From the NCBI RefSeq assembly GCF_040361435.1, contig NZ_APNL01000018.1, positions 11,557 to 75,556 of the forward strand: a DNA stretch of 64,000 bases, given 5' to 3'. Position numbers and translations under genes: made by a program. Origin of the DNA: Salinisphaera sp002433465 (lineage in GTDB: Bacteria > Pseudomonadota > Gammaproteobacteria > Nevskiales > Salinisphaeraceae). The notes beneath the pieces were generated by a model. That model saw only the letters and a program-made list of their open reading frames with translations, had not been told where the DNA came from and did not search any database. This document shows positions 1-10,500 of the stretch, one piece after another (position 1 is the stretch's first letter; each line of letters begins with the position of its first letter).

Positions 1-209
1 AGTTTTCTCGACTGTGGGACGTTAAAGGCATTGCGCGACAAGGCGCGGGAGTATGCAGCAAACCGAGTCCAAATGCGAACGATTATTATTACCGATGCGG
101 ACCCTGCGGTTTGGCGAACGTGCCGCTCCATGCGCCTTTCGTCTTATGCAGACAGGCTTTGCAAGTGCGTATGCTGATTCGTGTTTGCAACTACGCATCG
201 GGAGACTCC

Positions 210-2165
210 ATGGCTGATAACAAGATCGAATCGGTTCTGAAAGAGGATCGACAGTTCGATCCGCCGCAGGCGTTTCTGGACAGCGCCACGCTCAAGGCTG
301 CCGACGTCGACGCTCTGTATCAGGCCGCCGAGGCCGATCACGAAGGCTTCTGGGCCGATCAGGCACGCGACAAGATCGACTGGCACACGCCGTTCAATCA
401 GGTTCTGGATGAATCTGACGCCCCGTTCTTCAAATGGTTCGCCGACGGCGAGCTTAACGTCTCCTACAACTGCCTCGACCGGCATCTGGACAGCCGCGGC
501 GACAAGACCGCGATCATCTTCGAAGGTGACGATGGCGAGGTCGAACACATCAGCTATCGCGAGCTGCATGCCCGCGTTTGCCGCTTCGCCAACGCACTCA
601 AGGCCAACGGTCTGGGCAAGGGCGATCGCGCGGTCATCTACCTGCCGAATATTCCGCAGGCGGCGGTGGCCATGCTGGCCTGTGCGCGTATCGGCGCGAT
701 TCATTCGGTGGTGTTCGGCGGCTTCTCCGCGGTATCGCTGCGCGATCGTATCGACGACGCCGAAGCCAAGATGCTGATCACCGCCGACGGCAACTACCGC
801 GGTGGCAAGCTCATTCCGCTCAAGGAAACCGCCGACAAGGCGCTCTCCGAAGGCTGCAAGAGCATCGAAAAAGTCATCGTCTACAAGCGCTCCGGTGCCG
901 ACGTCACCATGGCCGACGGCCGCGACCTGTGGTGGCACGACGCCGTCGACGGCCAGGCCGACCAGTGCGAGCCGGAATGGGTGGATGCCGAGCATCCGCT
1001 GTTCATTCTGTATACCTCCGGTTCCACCGGTAAGCCCAAGGGCATCCAGCATTCCTCCGGCGGCTATCTGCTGGGCGCGATCTGCACCTGTCGCTGGGTA
1101 TTCGATCTCAACGACAGCGACGTGTTCTGGTGCACGGCCGACGTCGGCTGGGTGACCGGGCATACCTATATCACCTACGGGCCCACGGCCTGTGGTGCGA
1201 CCCAGGTGATGTTCGAAGGCGTGCCGACCTATCCGGAAGCCGATCGCTTCTGGAAGATGGTGGATACCCATCAGGTCACCATCTTCTATACCGCGCCCAC
1301 CGCGATTCGCGCGCTCATGAAGCAGGGCGACGAATACCCGCAGCGCCACGCGCTGGACAGCCTGCGCCTGTTGGGCACGGTCGGCGAGCCGATCAACCCC
1401 GAGGCCTGGATGTGGTATCGCGAAATGATCGGCAAGCAGCGTTGCCCGATCGTGGATACCTGGTGGCAGACCGAAACCGGCGGCCACATGATCACGCCGA
1501 TTCCTTCCAGCACGCCGACCAAGCCCGGCTCGGTGGCCAAGGCGCTGCCCGGCATCGCGGCCGATATCATCGACGAGTCCGGTGAACGGGTCAGCGACGC
1601 CAACGCCGGCGGCATTCTGGTGGTCAAGAAGCCGTGGCCGTACATGCTGCGCACCATCTGGGGCGACCCCGAGCGCTACAAGGACACCTATTTCGGTATG
1701 TTCGACGAACATACCTATGTCGCCGGCGACTCGGCCCAGCGCGACGAACAGGGCAACTTCCGTATTCTGGGTCGCATCGACGACGTGGTGAATATCTCCG
1801 GCCATCGCATGGGCACGATGGAGGTCGAATCGGCGTTGGTGGCCCACAAGGCCGTGGCCGAGGCGGCCGTGGTCAGCCGTCCGCACGAGGTCAAGGGCGA
1901 ATGCATCGTGGCCTTTGTCATCCTCAAGCAGGACGGCGGCAGTGATGAGCTGGCTTCGGAACTGCGCGACTGGGTGACCGAACAGCTCGGCGCCATCGCC
2001 AAGCCCGAGGAAATCCGTTTCGCGGACGGTCTACCCAAGACCCGTTCCGGCAAGATCATGCGTCGTTTGCTGCGCACCGTGGCGCGCGATGAAGAGATCA
2101 CGTCGGACGTGTCGACGCTGGAAAATCCGCAGATCATCGACCAGCTGCAGGCCAAGGGCAGCTAG
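210..2165 (+). CDS. acs: acetyl-CoA synthetase (AMP-forming)
   Basis: Activates acetate to acetyl-CoA through an acetyl-adenylate, in the cytoplasm. The 651-residue product matches the usual Acs length (about 650). Visible signatures are the adenylate-forming P-loop YTSGSTGKPKG, the WWQTETGG motif, and near the C-terminus PKTRSGKIMRR, whose lysine is the catalytic residue that protein acetyltransferases modify in the family. The frame stays open upstream to 111, but the ATG at 210 is preceded by GGAGAC at 201 and gives the normal N-terminus (MADNKIES). A terminator follows about 70 bases after the stop, so it appears to be transcribed alone. The next gene, a thiolase, uses the same acetyl-CoA pool. 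Confidence 0.97.
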   Translation: MADNKIESVLKEDRQFDPPQAFLDSATLKAADVDALYQAAEADHEGFWADQARDKIDWHTPFNQVLDESDAPFFKWFADGELNVSYNCLDRHLDSRGDKTAIIFEGDDGEVEHISYRELHARVCRFANALKANGLGKGDRAVIYLPNIPQAAVAMLACARIGAIHSVVFGGFSAVSLRDRIDDAEAKMLITADGNYRGGKLIPLKETADKALSEGCKSIEKVIVYKRSGADVTMADGRDLWWHDAVDGQADQCEPEWVDAEHPLFILYTSGSTGKPKGIQHSSGGYLLGAICTCRWVFDLNDSDVFWCTADVGWVTGHTYITYGPTACGATQVMFEGVPTYPEADRFWKMVDTHQVTIFYTAPTAIRALMKQGDEYPQRHALDSLRLLGTVGEPINPEAWMWYREMIGKQRCPIVDTWWQTETGGHMITPIPSSTPTKPGSVAKALPGIAADIIDESGERVSDANAGGILVVKKPWPYMLRTIWGDPERYKDTYFGMFDEHTYVAGDSAQRDEQGNFRILGRIDDVVNISGHRMGTMEVESALVAHKAVAEAAVVSRPHEVKGECIVAFVILKQDGGSDELASELRDWVTEQLGAIAKPEEIRFADGLPKTRSGKIMRRLLRTVARDEEITSDVSTLENPQIIDQLQAKGS

Positions 2166-2495
2166 CGTCGAGGGTGGTTGAACAAGCGGCGGCGCCGACC
2201 GGGCGCCGTCGCTGACGATCGCAGGGGGTGGCTGGCCCGGTGTTGCGCGTTGCGCACGCCGGCGCCGGCCTTTTTTATGCCCGTCCTATGCCGCTTGCCG
2301 CTCGTGTACAAAGTTCTGCATGCAGCGAGAGCGTTGATTTGCGCACATCCCGCCTGGCTGATGGCGGCCTCCTGAGTCTCACGCATACGCACGACGCCGC
2401 GAGTGCCCGGCGTGCGCCGACAGGCGGATTTTTCGTAACATGGCGGCCATCTTGCCGCTGTGCGGCAATCCATTCCCGTTCTGGAGTATCGCCAC
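2166..2495. other. intergenic region between acs and the thiolase gene
   Basis: The first 110 bases hold the acs terminator. The remaining roughly 220 bases should carry the thiolase promoter. I see no convincing -35/-10 pair and no short gene with a ribosome binding site here. Confidence 0.6.
2232..2276 (+). terminator. rho-independent terminator after acs
   Basis: A long GC-rich stem (left arm starting GGCTGGCCCGG, right arm ending GCCGGCGCCGGCC, one small bulge on each side, loop of about two to four bases) is followed directly by TTTTTT at 2271-2276. It lies about 67 bases past the acs stop codon. Confidence 0.75.
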
Positions 2496-3677
2496 GTGAA
2501 AGACAACATCGTTATCGCCGCCGCCGGGCGCACCGCGATCGGCCGCTTCGGCGGCACCCTGGCCGGCATCGGCGCGACCGAACTCGGCGCCCATACCATT
2601 CGTGCGTTGCTCGCCCGTCACGATATTCCTGTCGACGCGGTTGACGAAGTCATCATGGGCCAGGTGCTTGCGGCCGGTGCCGGCCAGAATCCGGCGCGCC
2701 AATCCTCGATTCGGGCCGGGCTGGGCGACGCAACGCCCGCGATGACGATCAACAAGGTCTGCGGCAGTGGCCTGAAGGCGGTCATGCTGGCCGCCCAGGC
2801 CGTCGCACTCGGCGATGCCGAACTGATTGTGGCCGGCGGCCAGGAGAACATGAGCTCGGCGCCGCATGTGCTACCGAATTCGCGCAACGGCAAGCGCATG
2901 GGCGACTGGGAACTGGTCGATACCATGATCCGCGACGGCCTCTGGGATGCCTTCAACGGCTACCACATGGGTCAGACCGCCGAGAACGTGGCCGAAAAAT
3001 ATCGGGTTTCGCGTGAGGAGCAGGACGAATTCGCCGCGCGCTCGCAGCAGCGCGCCGAAGAAGCGCTCAAACATGGCCGCTTCGAGGACGAAGTATTGCC
3101 TATCGAAGTGGCGCAGAAGAAAGGCGACGCCATTTCCTTTGCCCGCGACGAAGGCCCGCGCGCGGGCGTGACCGCCGAAGGTCTCGCCGGGCTCAAGCCG
3201 GCCTTCACCCGCGACGGCACGGTGACCGCCGGCAACGCCTCGGGCCTGAACGATGGTGCAGCCGCTGTGGTCGTCACCACCCGCGAAAAATGTGACGCGC
3301 TGGGTCTGACGCCGCTGTGTCGTATTGCCGGCTATGCCAATGCCGGCGTCGACCCGGCGTTGATGGGCATTGCCCCGGTATCGGCCACCCAGCGTTGCCT
3401 CAGGCGGGTTGGCTGGCAGGTCGCCGATCTCGACCTCATCGAGGCCAACGAGGCGTTTGCGGCCCAGTCGGTCGCCGTGGGTCGACAGCTCGAATGGGAT
3501 AGCGACAAGGTCAACGTCAACGGGGGCGCGATCGCGCTGGGGCACCCTATTGGTGCATCGGGCTGTCGTGTGCTGGTCACCTTGATCCACGAAATGATGC
3601 GCCGCGACGTGCAGAAGGGTCTGGCGACCCTGTGTATCGGCGGCGGTCAGGGCGTCGCTCTGGCAGTCGAGCGCTGA
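2496..3677 (+). CDS. acetyl-CoA C-acetyltransferase (thiolase)
   Basis: Thiolase II family enzyme that condenses two acetyl-CoA to acetoacetyl-CoA, or the reverse. The product is 393 residues, the standard length. The nucleophile is Cys89 in KVCGSG, the catalytic His350 lies in GHPIGASG and the acid/base Cys380 in CIGGGQG; NEAFAAQ is also present. Start choice: the frame is open from a GTG at 2460, but the GTG at 2496 has CTGGAG ten bases upstream and gives the family N-terminus (VKDNIVIAAAGRT). No polyhydroxybutyrate genes (phaB, phaC) or acetoacetate-CoA transferase genes are adjacent, so PhaA and AtoB roles cannot be separated. Confidence 0.93.
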   Translation: MKDNIVIAAAGRTAIGRFGGTLAGIGATELGAHTIRALLARHDIPVDAVDEVIMGQVLAAGAGQNPARQSSIRAGLGDATPAMTINKVCGSGLKAVMLAAQAVALGDAELIVAGGQENMSSAPHVLPNSRNGKRMGDWELVDTMIRDGLWDAFNGYHMGQTAENVAEKYRVSREEQDEFAARSQQRAEEALKHGRFEDEVLPIEVAQKKGDAISFARDEGPRAGVTAEGLAGLKPAFTRDGTVTAGNASGLNDGAAAVVVTTREKCDALGLTPLCRIAGYANAGVDPALMGIAPVSATQRCLRRVGWQVADLDLIEANEAFAAQSVAVGRQLEWDSDKVNVNGGAIALGHPIGASGCRVLVTLIHEMMRRDVQKGLATLCIGGGQGVALAVER

Positions 3678-3804
3678 ATACGCCGGGCGTCATTTATTGG
3701 CGGGTCTTGTAAACCATTGATCGGAATGCGATTCGTTTGGGCGCGCCGGACGTGCTCCAGCAAACGGGCTAGGCCTGCGAACGCGCATGGCACCGGTTTT
3801 GCAT

Positions 3805-3927
3805 CGGTAGAGGCGTACAGCGATTTTGCGCCGTGTTGTTCTCCTCCAATACGCCCGCGCCAAGTTTTCTACTGAGTCGCTGTACGATCGCGGCTTCCGG
3901 CCGGCGCAGCGCGCCGGCCGGTTTTCT
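3805..3927 (+). ncRNA. candidate small RNA with an anti-Shine-Dalgarno loop
   Basis: GTACAGCGA (3815-3823) can pair with TCGCTGTAC (3877-3885), closing a large loop that contains TTCTCCTCCAA (3839-3849), a perfect complement of a strong ribosome binding site. Eleven bases later comes a rho-independent terminator. CU-rich exposed loops followed by a terminator are a common trans-acting small RNA layout. No promoter is clear, so the 5' end is a guess. Structured read-through from the thiolase gene is the alternative. Confidence 0.3.
3897..3927 (+). terminator. strong rho-independent terminator
   Basis: A perfect 11-base-pair stem, CCGGCCGGCGC / GCGCCGGCCGG, with a three-base loop, followed by TTTTCT. 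It terminates plus-strand transcripts coming from the thiolase gene or from a small RNA upstream. Confidence 0.85.
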
Positions 3928-4067
3928 ATGCGCCACGAATTAAGAATCCCGCGGCGGTTTGGCTGGATTGATCCGGCCCTGTAGCCGCACGACGACCGCG
4001 ACGGCTCACGGCCTTGCCCGCATCCCGATCCGGTGACTGGCTCGGGGCTGCGCCAATGTCGAGGGGG

Positions 4068-5780
4068 CTAGAACGTCTGCCACTCCATATCGGCATCCTC
4101 GTCGTCCTTAGACGCCGCGGCGCGCGTCTCTGGCGATTTGGCCGGGGCCCGGCTCGGTGCGTGCGCCACGGTTGTACGGGCTGGCGCCGGTGCGGGTGTG
4201 GCCGGGGACGTGGGCGTAGCCGCTGTCGTAACGTCGAGCTGGAATACCGCGACCGCCTCGCGCAGCGTGCGGGCCTGGGCTTCCAGGGCGTTGGCCGCGC
4301 TGGAGGCTTCCGAGACCAGGCGCACGTTGTGCTGCGTGACCTGATCGAGTTCGGTCACCGCCTGGTTGACCTGTGCAATGCCGCGGCCCTGTTCTTCCGA
4401 TGCCGTGGCGATTTCGGTCATGATCTGATCGACCCGCTTGACCGCCGACACCACCTCGTTGATCGCGCTGCCGGCCTGATCGACCAGCTTCGAGCCGGCG
4501 TCAACGCGGTTCACCGATACGTCGATGAGCCCGCGAATCTCTTCGGCGGCCTTGGCCGAGCGGGTCGCCAGGTTGCGGACTTCGCCGGCGACCACGGCAA
4601 AGCCGCGGCCCTGTTCGCCGGCGCGGGCGGCTTCGACCGCGGCGTTGAGGGCCAGCAGGTTGGTCTGGAAGGCGATCGACTCGATCATGTCGATGATCTG
4701 GCTGACTTCGTGCGAACTGCGGCTGATGCCCTGCATCGTCTCCACCACCTCATCGACGATCTTGCCGCCGCGTTCGGCGGTGGCCGAGGCTTCGTGGGTG
4801 AGCTGGCGGGCCTCGCGGGCGTTCTCGGTGTTCTGGTCGACGGTGGAGGTCAGCTCTTCCATGCTGGAAGCGGTCTGCACCAGCGAGGCCGCCTGTTGCT
4901 CGGTACGCGCCGACAGATCACCGTTGCCGCGGGCAATGGTCTGGGAATCGCCGTGAATGGCGTCGCTGCTTTCGCGGACCTGGCCCACGGTATCGGCCAA
5001 CGCCCTTTGCATGTGCGTCAGCCCGGCGAACAGGCGACCGATTTCGTTGTTGCCGCGGCTCTCGATACGCCCGTGCAGATTGCCCCCGGCAATCCGCTCG
5101 ACATGGTCGACCAGACGGCCCATCGGACGGGTGACGTTGACGGTGATGCCCCAGACCACGACGACGATCAGCAGCACGGTCGCCAGGAAGGCAATGCCCA
5201 TCGCGATTTCAAGCCCGATCGCGGTGCGTTGAAAAGTGTCGTAGAGCGCGCTGCCCTGTTCTTCCACGAGCTCGAAATAGCCCACCGCCTGGGTGGTGAA
5301 TTGCTGGGTCAGGCGTTCGGCCTCGTCGTCGAGGGCCAGATAGGTATCGCGATCGCCGGCCGCCAGTGCACGAATACGCGGCACGACGGCGGTATCGAGC
5401 AGCGCGCGATAGGCCTGTTCGACCTGTGCCACCTGTGCCTGATAACGCGGCGTGAAGTCCGTGGCGAAAAAGGCTTGGAACAGCGCATCGACCGATTCGG
5501 CTTCCTGGCTGAGCGCATCGGCCGTGGTTCGGGTCGTGGCGGTGGTACCCAGCGCCTGATAGTTGTCCTGCACGTGCAGCCGCAGGTTGAGCAGGGCACT
5601 GTTGGCCCGATTGAGCTGGGATTTCTGTTCGACCTGGACATCGCGCACCTTGGCCAGCGCGCCCTGGCTGTACCAGATTGTGTAGCCGCCGATCGCGCCC
5701 ACCAGCAGCAGCAGACCGGTAAAGCTGGCCAGCACCAGCGCCCAGCTGGTCTTGACGCTCATGTTGTCGAGTAATTTCAT
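4068..5780 (-). CDS. methyl-accepting chemotaxis protein with C-terminal tether
   Basis: Transmembrane chemoreceptor of about 570 residues. Order: short cytoplasmic N-terminus, TM1 (about 11-33), periplasmic helical-bundle sensor, TM2 (about 187-210), HAMP, then the methyl-accepting signalling coiled coil with the conserved hairpin tip (AGEQGRGFAVVAGEVRNLA). After the signalling domain comes a Pro/Ala-rich linker of about 50 residues ending in the pentapeptide EWQTF. This resembles the NWETF tail of Tar/Tsr that binds CheR and CheB. Ligand unknown. No che genes lie in the window, so it is an orphan receptor feeding a pathway encoded elsewhere. A GTG directly before the ATG could also serve as start. 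Confidence 0.93.
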   Translation of the reverse strand: MKLLDNMSVKTSWALVLASFTGLLLLVGAIGGYTIWYSQGALAKVRDVQVEQKSQLNRANSALLNLRLHVQDNYQALGTTATTRTTADALSQEAESVDALFQAFFATDFTPRYQAQVAQVEQAYRALLDTAVVPRIRALAAGDRDTYLALDDEAERLTQQFTTQAVGYFELVEEQGSALYDTFQRTAIGLEIAMGIAFLATVLLIVVVVWGITVNVTRPMGRLVDHVERIAGGNLHGRIESRGNNEIGRLFAGLTHMQRALADTVGQVRESSDAIHGDSQTIARGNGDLSARTEQQAASLVQTASSMEELTSTVDQNTENAREARQLTHEASATAERGGKIVDEVVETMQGISRSSHEVSQIIDMIESIAFQTNLLALNAAVEAARAGEQGRGFAVVAGEVRNLATRSAKAAEEIRGLIDVSVNRVDAGSKLVDQAGSAINEVVSAVKRVDQIMTEIATASEEQGRGIAQVNQAVTELDQVTQHNVRLVSEASSAANALEAQARTLREAVAVFQLDVTTAATPTSPATPAPAPARTTVAHAPSRAPAKSPETRAAASKDDEDADMEWQTF

Positions 5781-5906
5781 CACAGGCTCGCGAGGCTCAA
5801 ACCATCGCCGCGGTGGCGCGGCGAATCCCAGTGGTCTTTATATCGGTCGCGAGCGCGTTTTCTTTTGCCGGTTCCGGTCGTTACATCGGCGAGACGTTGT
5901 TTGCCA

Positions 5907-7526
5907 CTAGCCGCGCCAGGGCAGGGCCGGTGGCAGCTCACCGGGCGCGTCTACCAGTCGACGGGTGAGCAGGCTGCCGTCGGCAACGTACAGATCGATC
6001 AACGCCTGGCGATAAGCGATGAAGGCGTCAATGCGGTCGAGTTCTGCGGCCAGCAGGTCGCGCTGGGCCTGGGCGACGAGCAGGCCGGTAGAGCGGCCGA
6101 CATCAAAGCGGGCCTGTTCGGCCTCCAGGGTCTGGCGTTGCAGGCTGACGGTGGCCGCGCTGGCCTCGATCTGGGCCGCGGCGCGTTCGGCCTCGATCAG
6201 GGCATAGCGGACCTCGGCCTCGATCACCCGTTGCAGGTTGTCGAGGCTGGCTTCGGCCTGGCGCACGCTGGCCTGGGCGCGCTCCTGCAGCGCGCGCCCT
6301 GCCCGGTTGCCCAGCGGGTACTCGAATTCCAGCGCCCCGGACAGGTCGTAGGTATCGCCGCCGTCGAGATTTTCGTAGGCGCTGCCGTAATTGCGTGCAA
6401 AGCCTGTCTGGCCGAGGGTGACGAACAGATCCAGGCGCGGCAGCAGGCCGTTGCGGGTGGCTACCACTTCCAGCTCGTTGCGGGCCACGTCCAGGCGCGC
6501 CTGATTGAGCTCGGGCCGGCGTTGTGCGGCGAGGCTGACATAGTCGGCCGGTGCATCGAGCGGTGCCGCGTCGGTGGCCACCTCGGTGGCAGGTTCGACG
6601 GCGCGCTCGTAACGCAGGCGCTCGGGCGCGCTGATCAGCTGCAGCAGGCGGATACGCAGACGCGCCGCCTCGGCCCGGCCGTCGATGAGGTCCTGGCGAC
6701 GGCGGGCCGCTTCGGCGGCGAACGCAGCCTGTTCGACACGGGCTACCGTACCCGCCTCGATCCGCAGCCGGGCTTCCTCGGACTGGCGCTCGGCCACCTC
6801 GACCGCGTTGTTCAGAATTTCGATACGCCGGCGTGCGCCCAGATAGTCCCAGTAGGTGCTTTCCACATCCGCCACCAGCGACGTGACGAAGCCGCGCAGT
6901 TCGTAGGCCGAGGCCAGGGCATCGGCCCGTGCCTGGCGCAGCGTCACGAGATTGCTGGCCACGCCAAAGCCGTTGAGCAGGGCCTGGGTCAGGGTCAGGC
7001 CGACCCGCGTGCTGGCCTGGCGCGGCGATCGGTTGGACTCGCTCAAGTCCTGTTCCACGCTCAGTTCGAACTCGGTGCCGGTGGGCAGGGTCTGGCGAAT
7101 ACCCGCGCGTGCGGCTTCGCCGTCGTTGCGCACATCGAAGTTCTGCTGAATGTCCTCGGACACACGCTGGGCCACTTCGCGCGAGGTTTCGATGCGTGCG
7201 AATACGCTCGGGTCGAACACTGCCCGTTCGACCGCGGCGAAGGTGCCGGCGATCACCGGCTGCAGGCGTTGTGCGGCCAGCGACGGGTTGTGTTCGACGG
7301 CCATCGCCACGGCTTCCTCGACGCTTAGATCGAGCCGGTTGCGCTGGCCGAGCGCCGCCAGTTCGTCGTTGCTGGGCGGCGCGCTCGTGGCGGCCGGCTC
7401 GGCGGGCTGTCCAGGCAGCGGTTGCTCTGGCCACACCAGGGCCTGCGGGTCGAGAAAGGCGCCGGCCGGCGCAGCACAGGCAGCCAGCACCAGCACGGCC
7501 CAGCGGTATCGCCGTGCCGCGCTCAT
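5907..7526 (-). CDS. TolC-family outer membrane efflux protein
   Basis: Outer-membrane channel of the adjacent RND pump. The 539-residue protein begins with a Sec signal sequence (AVLVLAACAAPAGA) and carries two outer membrane factor repeats rich in long heptad helices with Ala, Glu, Arg and Gln. TolC-family features include the second repeat with EYPLGNRAGRA near residue 400. Its start overlaps the stop of the upstream pump gene by four bases (ATGA), so the two are translationally coupled. It is the last gene of the operon. Confidence 0.92.
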   Translation of the reverse strand: MSAARRYRWAVLVLAACAAPAGAFLDPQALVWPEQPLPGQPAEPAATSAPPSNDELAALGQRNRLDLSVEEAVAMAVEHNPSLAAQRLQPVIAGTFAAVERAVFDPSVFARIETSREVAQRVSEDIQQNFDVRNDGEAARAGIRQTLPTGTEFELSVEQDLSESNRSPRQASTRVGLTLTQALLNGFGVASNLVTLRQARADALASAYELRGFVTSLVADVESTYWDYLGARRRIEILNNAVEVAERQSEEARLRIEAGTVARVEQAAFAAEAARRRQDLIDGRAEAARLRIRLLQLISAPERLRYERAVEPATEVATDAAPLDAPADYVSLAAQRRPELNQARLDVARNELEVVATRNGLLPRLDLFVTLGQTGFARNYGSAYENLDGGDTYDLSGALEFEYPLGNRAGRALQERAQASVRQAEASLDNLQRVIEAEVRYALIEAERAAAQIEASAATVSLQRQTLEAEQARFDVGRSTGLLVAQAQRDLLAAELDRIDAFIAYRQALIDLYVADGSLLTRRLVDAPGELPPALPWRG

Positions 7527-10500
7527 GTCGGCACACCTTGTCGCTGTGGCCAGGCCCGGTGCACGCCGGTATAGACCACCGGAATCACCACCAGTGTGAT
7601 CAGCGTGGCGGTGGTCATGCCGCCCACCACGGCCCGTGCCAGCGGCGCCTGCGACTCGGAGCCCTCGCCCAGGCCGATCGCCAGCGGCAACAGCGCGAAC
7701 ACGGTGGTCGCGGCGGTCATCAGAATCGGGCGCAGCCGGCGCCGGCCGGCCTCGCGTACGGCATCGACCGGGCCGATGCCTTCGCGCTGCAGCAGGTTGG
7801 CCTGGTCGACGATGAGAATCGCATTGTTGACCACGATACCGATGAGCATCAGACAGCCCAGCAACGACTGTGAATTGAGCGTGGTGTTCGTGAGCATGAG
7901 GGTGGCGACCACGCCGATCAGCGCCAGCGGCACGGTAACCATCACGATCAACGGGTCGATCAGCGATTCGTACAGACAGGCCATGACCATATAAACCAGC
8001 AGCAGCGCCAGGGCGACGTTCACGCCGATCTCGCGAAACGCGGCCTGCTGGGCTTCGTATTCGCCCACCAGCTGCACGTCGTAGTTGGCGGGAATGGCGA
8101 TATCGTCGAGCGTGGCCTGTACGTCCTCGACCACCGAGCCCAGGTCGCGCCCGGCGATATTGGCGTTGACGCTGACCAGCCGTTGCTGGTTGCGTCGATC
8201 GATTTCGATCGGCCCCGTGGCTTCAACAATCCGGGCCACGTCGCCCAGGCGGACCCGGCGACCGTCGCCGGCCGGCACCGGCAGGTCGAGTATCTGATCG
8301 GGGCTGACCTGGCGCGGATTGGCCAGCTGTACCCGTACGCGCACTTCGTCGCCGTCGTCGAGGAAATAGCCGGCGTTGGTGCCCGCGATGGCCGTTTCCA
8401 CGGTTTGCCCGATCGCCTCGACCGTGACGCCGCGATCTGCCGCGGCCGCGCGGTCGATGATGACGTCGCGCTGCGGTGCCGAGCCTTCGCGCGAGGCGCG
8501 CAGGTCGGTGATGCCCTGGATATCGGCGATGCGCTGCTGGATACGTTTCGACAGGCGCTGCAACACGCCGAAGTCGTAGCCGCGGATCTCGATTTCCAGG
8601 CTTTCGTCGGCGCTGCCCACGTCCAGCATGCGGAAGAAGAACGGCTGGCGCACGCGTACGCGTACCTCGGTGTCGGCCAGCTCCCCGATCGCCGCGCGCA
8701 GATCGGCCGCGACCTGCTGGCTGCTGCGCGTACGCGCGCCGGCCGGCGGCAATTCGATACGAATATCGGCCTCGGCCCCGGCATCGGCGCGATAACCGCC
8801 GCTGCCCACCGTGGTGACGACGGACACGGCATCCGGCACCACGCGTCGTACCACGGCTTCGGCCTTGCGGGCCTGGCTGTCCATCAGGGCCAGACGGGTG
8901 CCGGGCGGCATTTCCAGGCCCACGCGCACCTCGCCTTCGTCGGTGGCCGGCATGAATTCGCTGCCCAGCTGGGTAAAGCCAACGAGCGCGGCCAGCGTGG
9001 CAAGCACCGCCGCGGCGATCACCCGCCGCGGCGCGGCGAGCGCGCCTTCGAGCAGGCGACGATAGCCGCCTTCGAGGCGCGCGTACGCGTTGATGCCGAC
9101 CTTCTCCAGCCGGCGTAGACCCGCGCCCGTCGGCGCCTTGCGCCGGCCCACGAAGCGTGCCGTGAGCATGGGCATGATCGTGAGCGCTACCACCAGCGAA
9201 CAGGCCAGGGCCAGGGCAACCACGATCGCCAGCTCCCGGAACAGCTGGCCGGTAAGCTCGCGCGCGAACAGCATGGGGATGAAGATCGCCAGCGTGGTGA
9301 GCGTGCTGGCCACGATCGGGCCGGCCATTTCGTTGCTGCCGGCCACCGCCGAAACATGGTCGGATTCGCCCAGCTCCAGGCGTCGACGCTGGATGTTTTC
9401 GAGCACCACGATGGCGGAATCCACCATCAGGCCCACGCCCAGCGCCAGCCCGCCGAGCGTCATCAGATTGATGGTGTAACCAAAGCCGTACATCAGCGCA
9501 AAGGTGGCGACCAGCGATACCGGAATGGCCACCGACACGGCCAGGGCGGCGCGCAGGTGGCCCAGGAATACCAGCAGTACGACGAAGGCCAGCACGCTGC
9601 CGTAGAACAGCGCCCGCGAGACGTTGGCGATCGAGCGATTGATATAGTCCGCGGTGTTGAAAAACGGCGTGATGCGCACCTGCGGGAACTCGCGATTGAG
9701 TTCGGCCACCTCGCGGGTCACGCGTTCGGCCACCTCGACGGTATTGGCGCCGGACTGCTTGCGTACGCCCATGCGCACGCCGCGTTCACCGCCGATACGC
9801 ACCAACCGTTCGGCGCGTTGCTGGGTGTCGCGTACCGTGGCCAGTTCGCCGAGCGTGATCGGCGTGCCGTCGCGTACCAGCACCACCGCCCGGCGCAGAT
9901 CGTCGAGATCGGCGAATCGCCCCGGCGTGCGCAGCACCAGCTCCTGATTGCCGATTTCGATAGCGCCGGCAGGCAGGTTGCGGTTGGCCGCGGCCAGCGT
10001 ATCGCGGATATCGGTCAGCGACAGGTCGAGTGCGCGTACGCGATCGATATCCAGATTGACCTGAATCTCGCGCTCGGGCTCGCCCCAGATCTCCACTGCG
10101 GCCACGCCCGGAATCTGCTGCAGCCGATACGACAGCTGATTATCGATGAGCCGGCGCAGCTCGATCGGGTCGATGCCGCTGGCCAGGCCCAGGCCCATTA
10201 CCGGCAGGTCGGCGGTATCGAACTTGCGCAGGCGCGGGCGGCCGGCATTTTCGGGCAGTTCGTCGAGCTCCGAGAACAGCCGGTCGCGCACATCGTTGGC
10301 GGCCGCGTCGATATCCACGCCCCAGCCGAAGCGCAGGGTCACGTCGGCCGTGCCCTCCACCGAGGTGGACTCCATTTCCTCCAGGCCGGGCGTGGCGGCA
10401 ACGGCCTGTTCCACGCGGCGGGTGACCAGTTCTTCCATGGTCTCGGGCGCGGCATTTTCATAGTCGACCGAGACGGTCAGCGACGGCGTTTCGATACTGG

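Larger units (their letters stand above)
3678..4067. other. 390-base intergenic region between convergent genes
   Basis: Holds a strong rho-independent terminator at 3897-3927, much too far (220 bases) from the thiolase stop to be an obvious thiolase terminator. It also holds an inverted repeat at 3815-3823/3877-3885 and a CU-rich anti-Shine-Dalgarno stretch (see the candidate RNA entry). The last 140 bases, before the chemoreceptor stop codon, show nothing I recognise. Confidence 0.6.

Noticed and set aside
144..1886. A 580-codon minus-strand frame opposite acs
   Set aside because: No domain, no ribosome binding site, and the composition is that of a codon-position shadow of acs.
4014..5774. 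A 586-codon plus-strand frame opposite the chemoreceptor
   Set aside because: Shadow of the chemoreceptor gene; the translation shows no recognisable fold.
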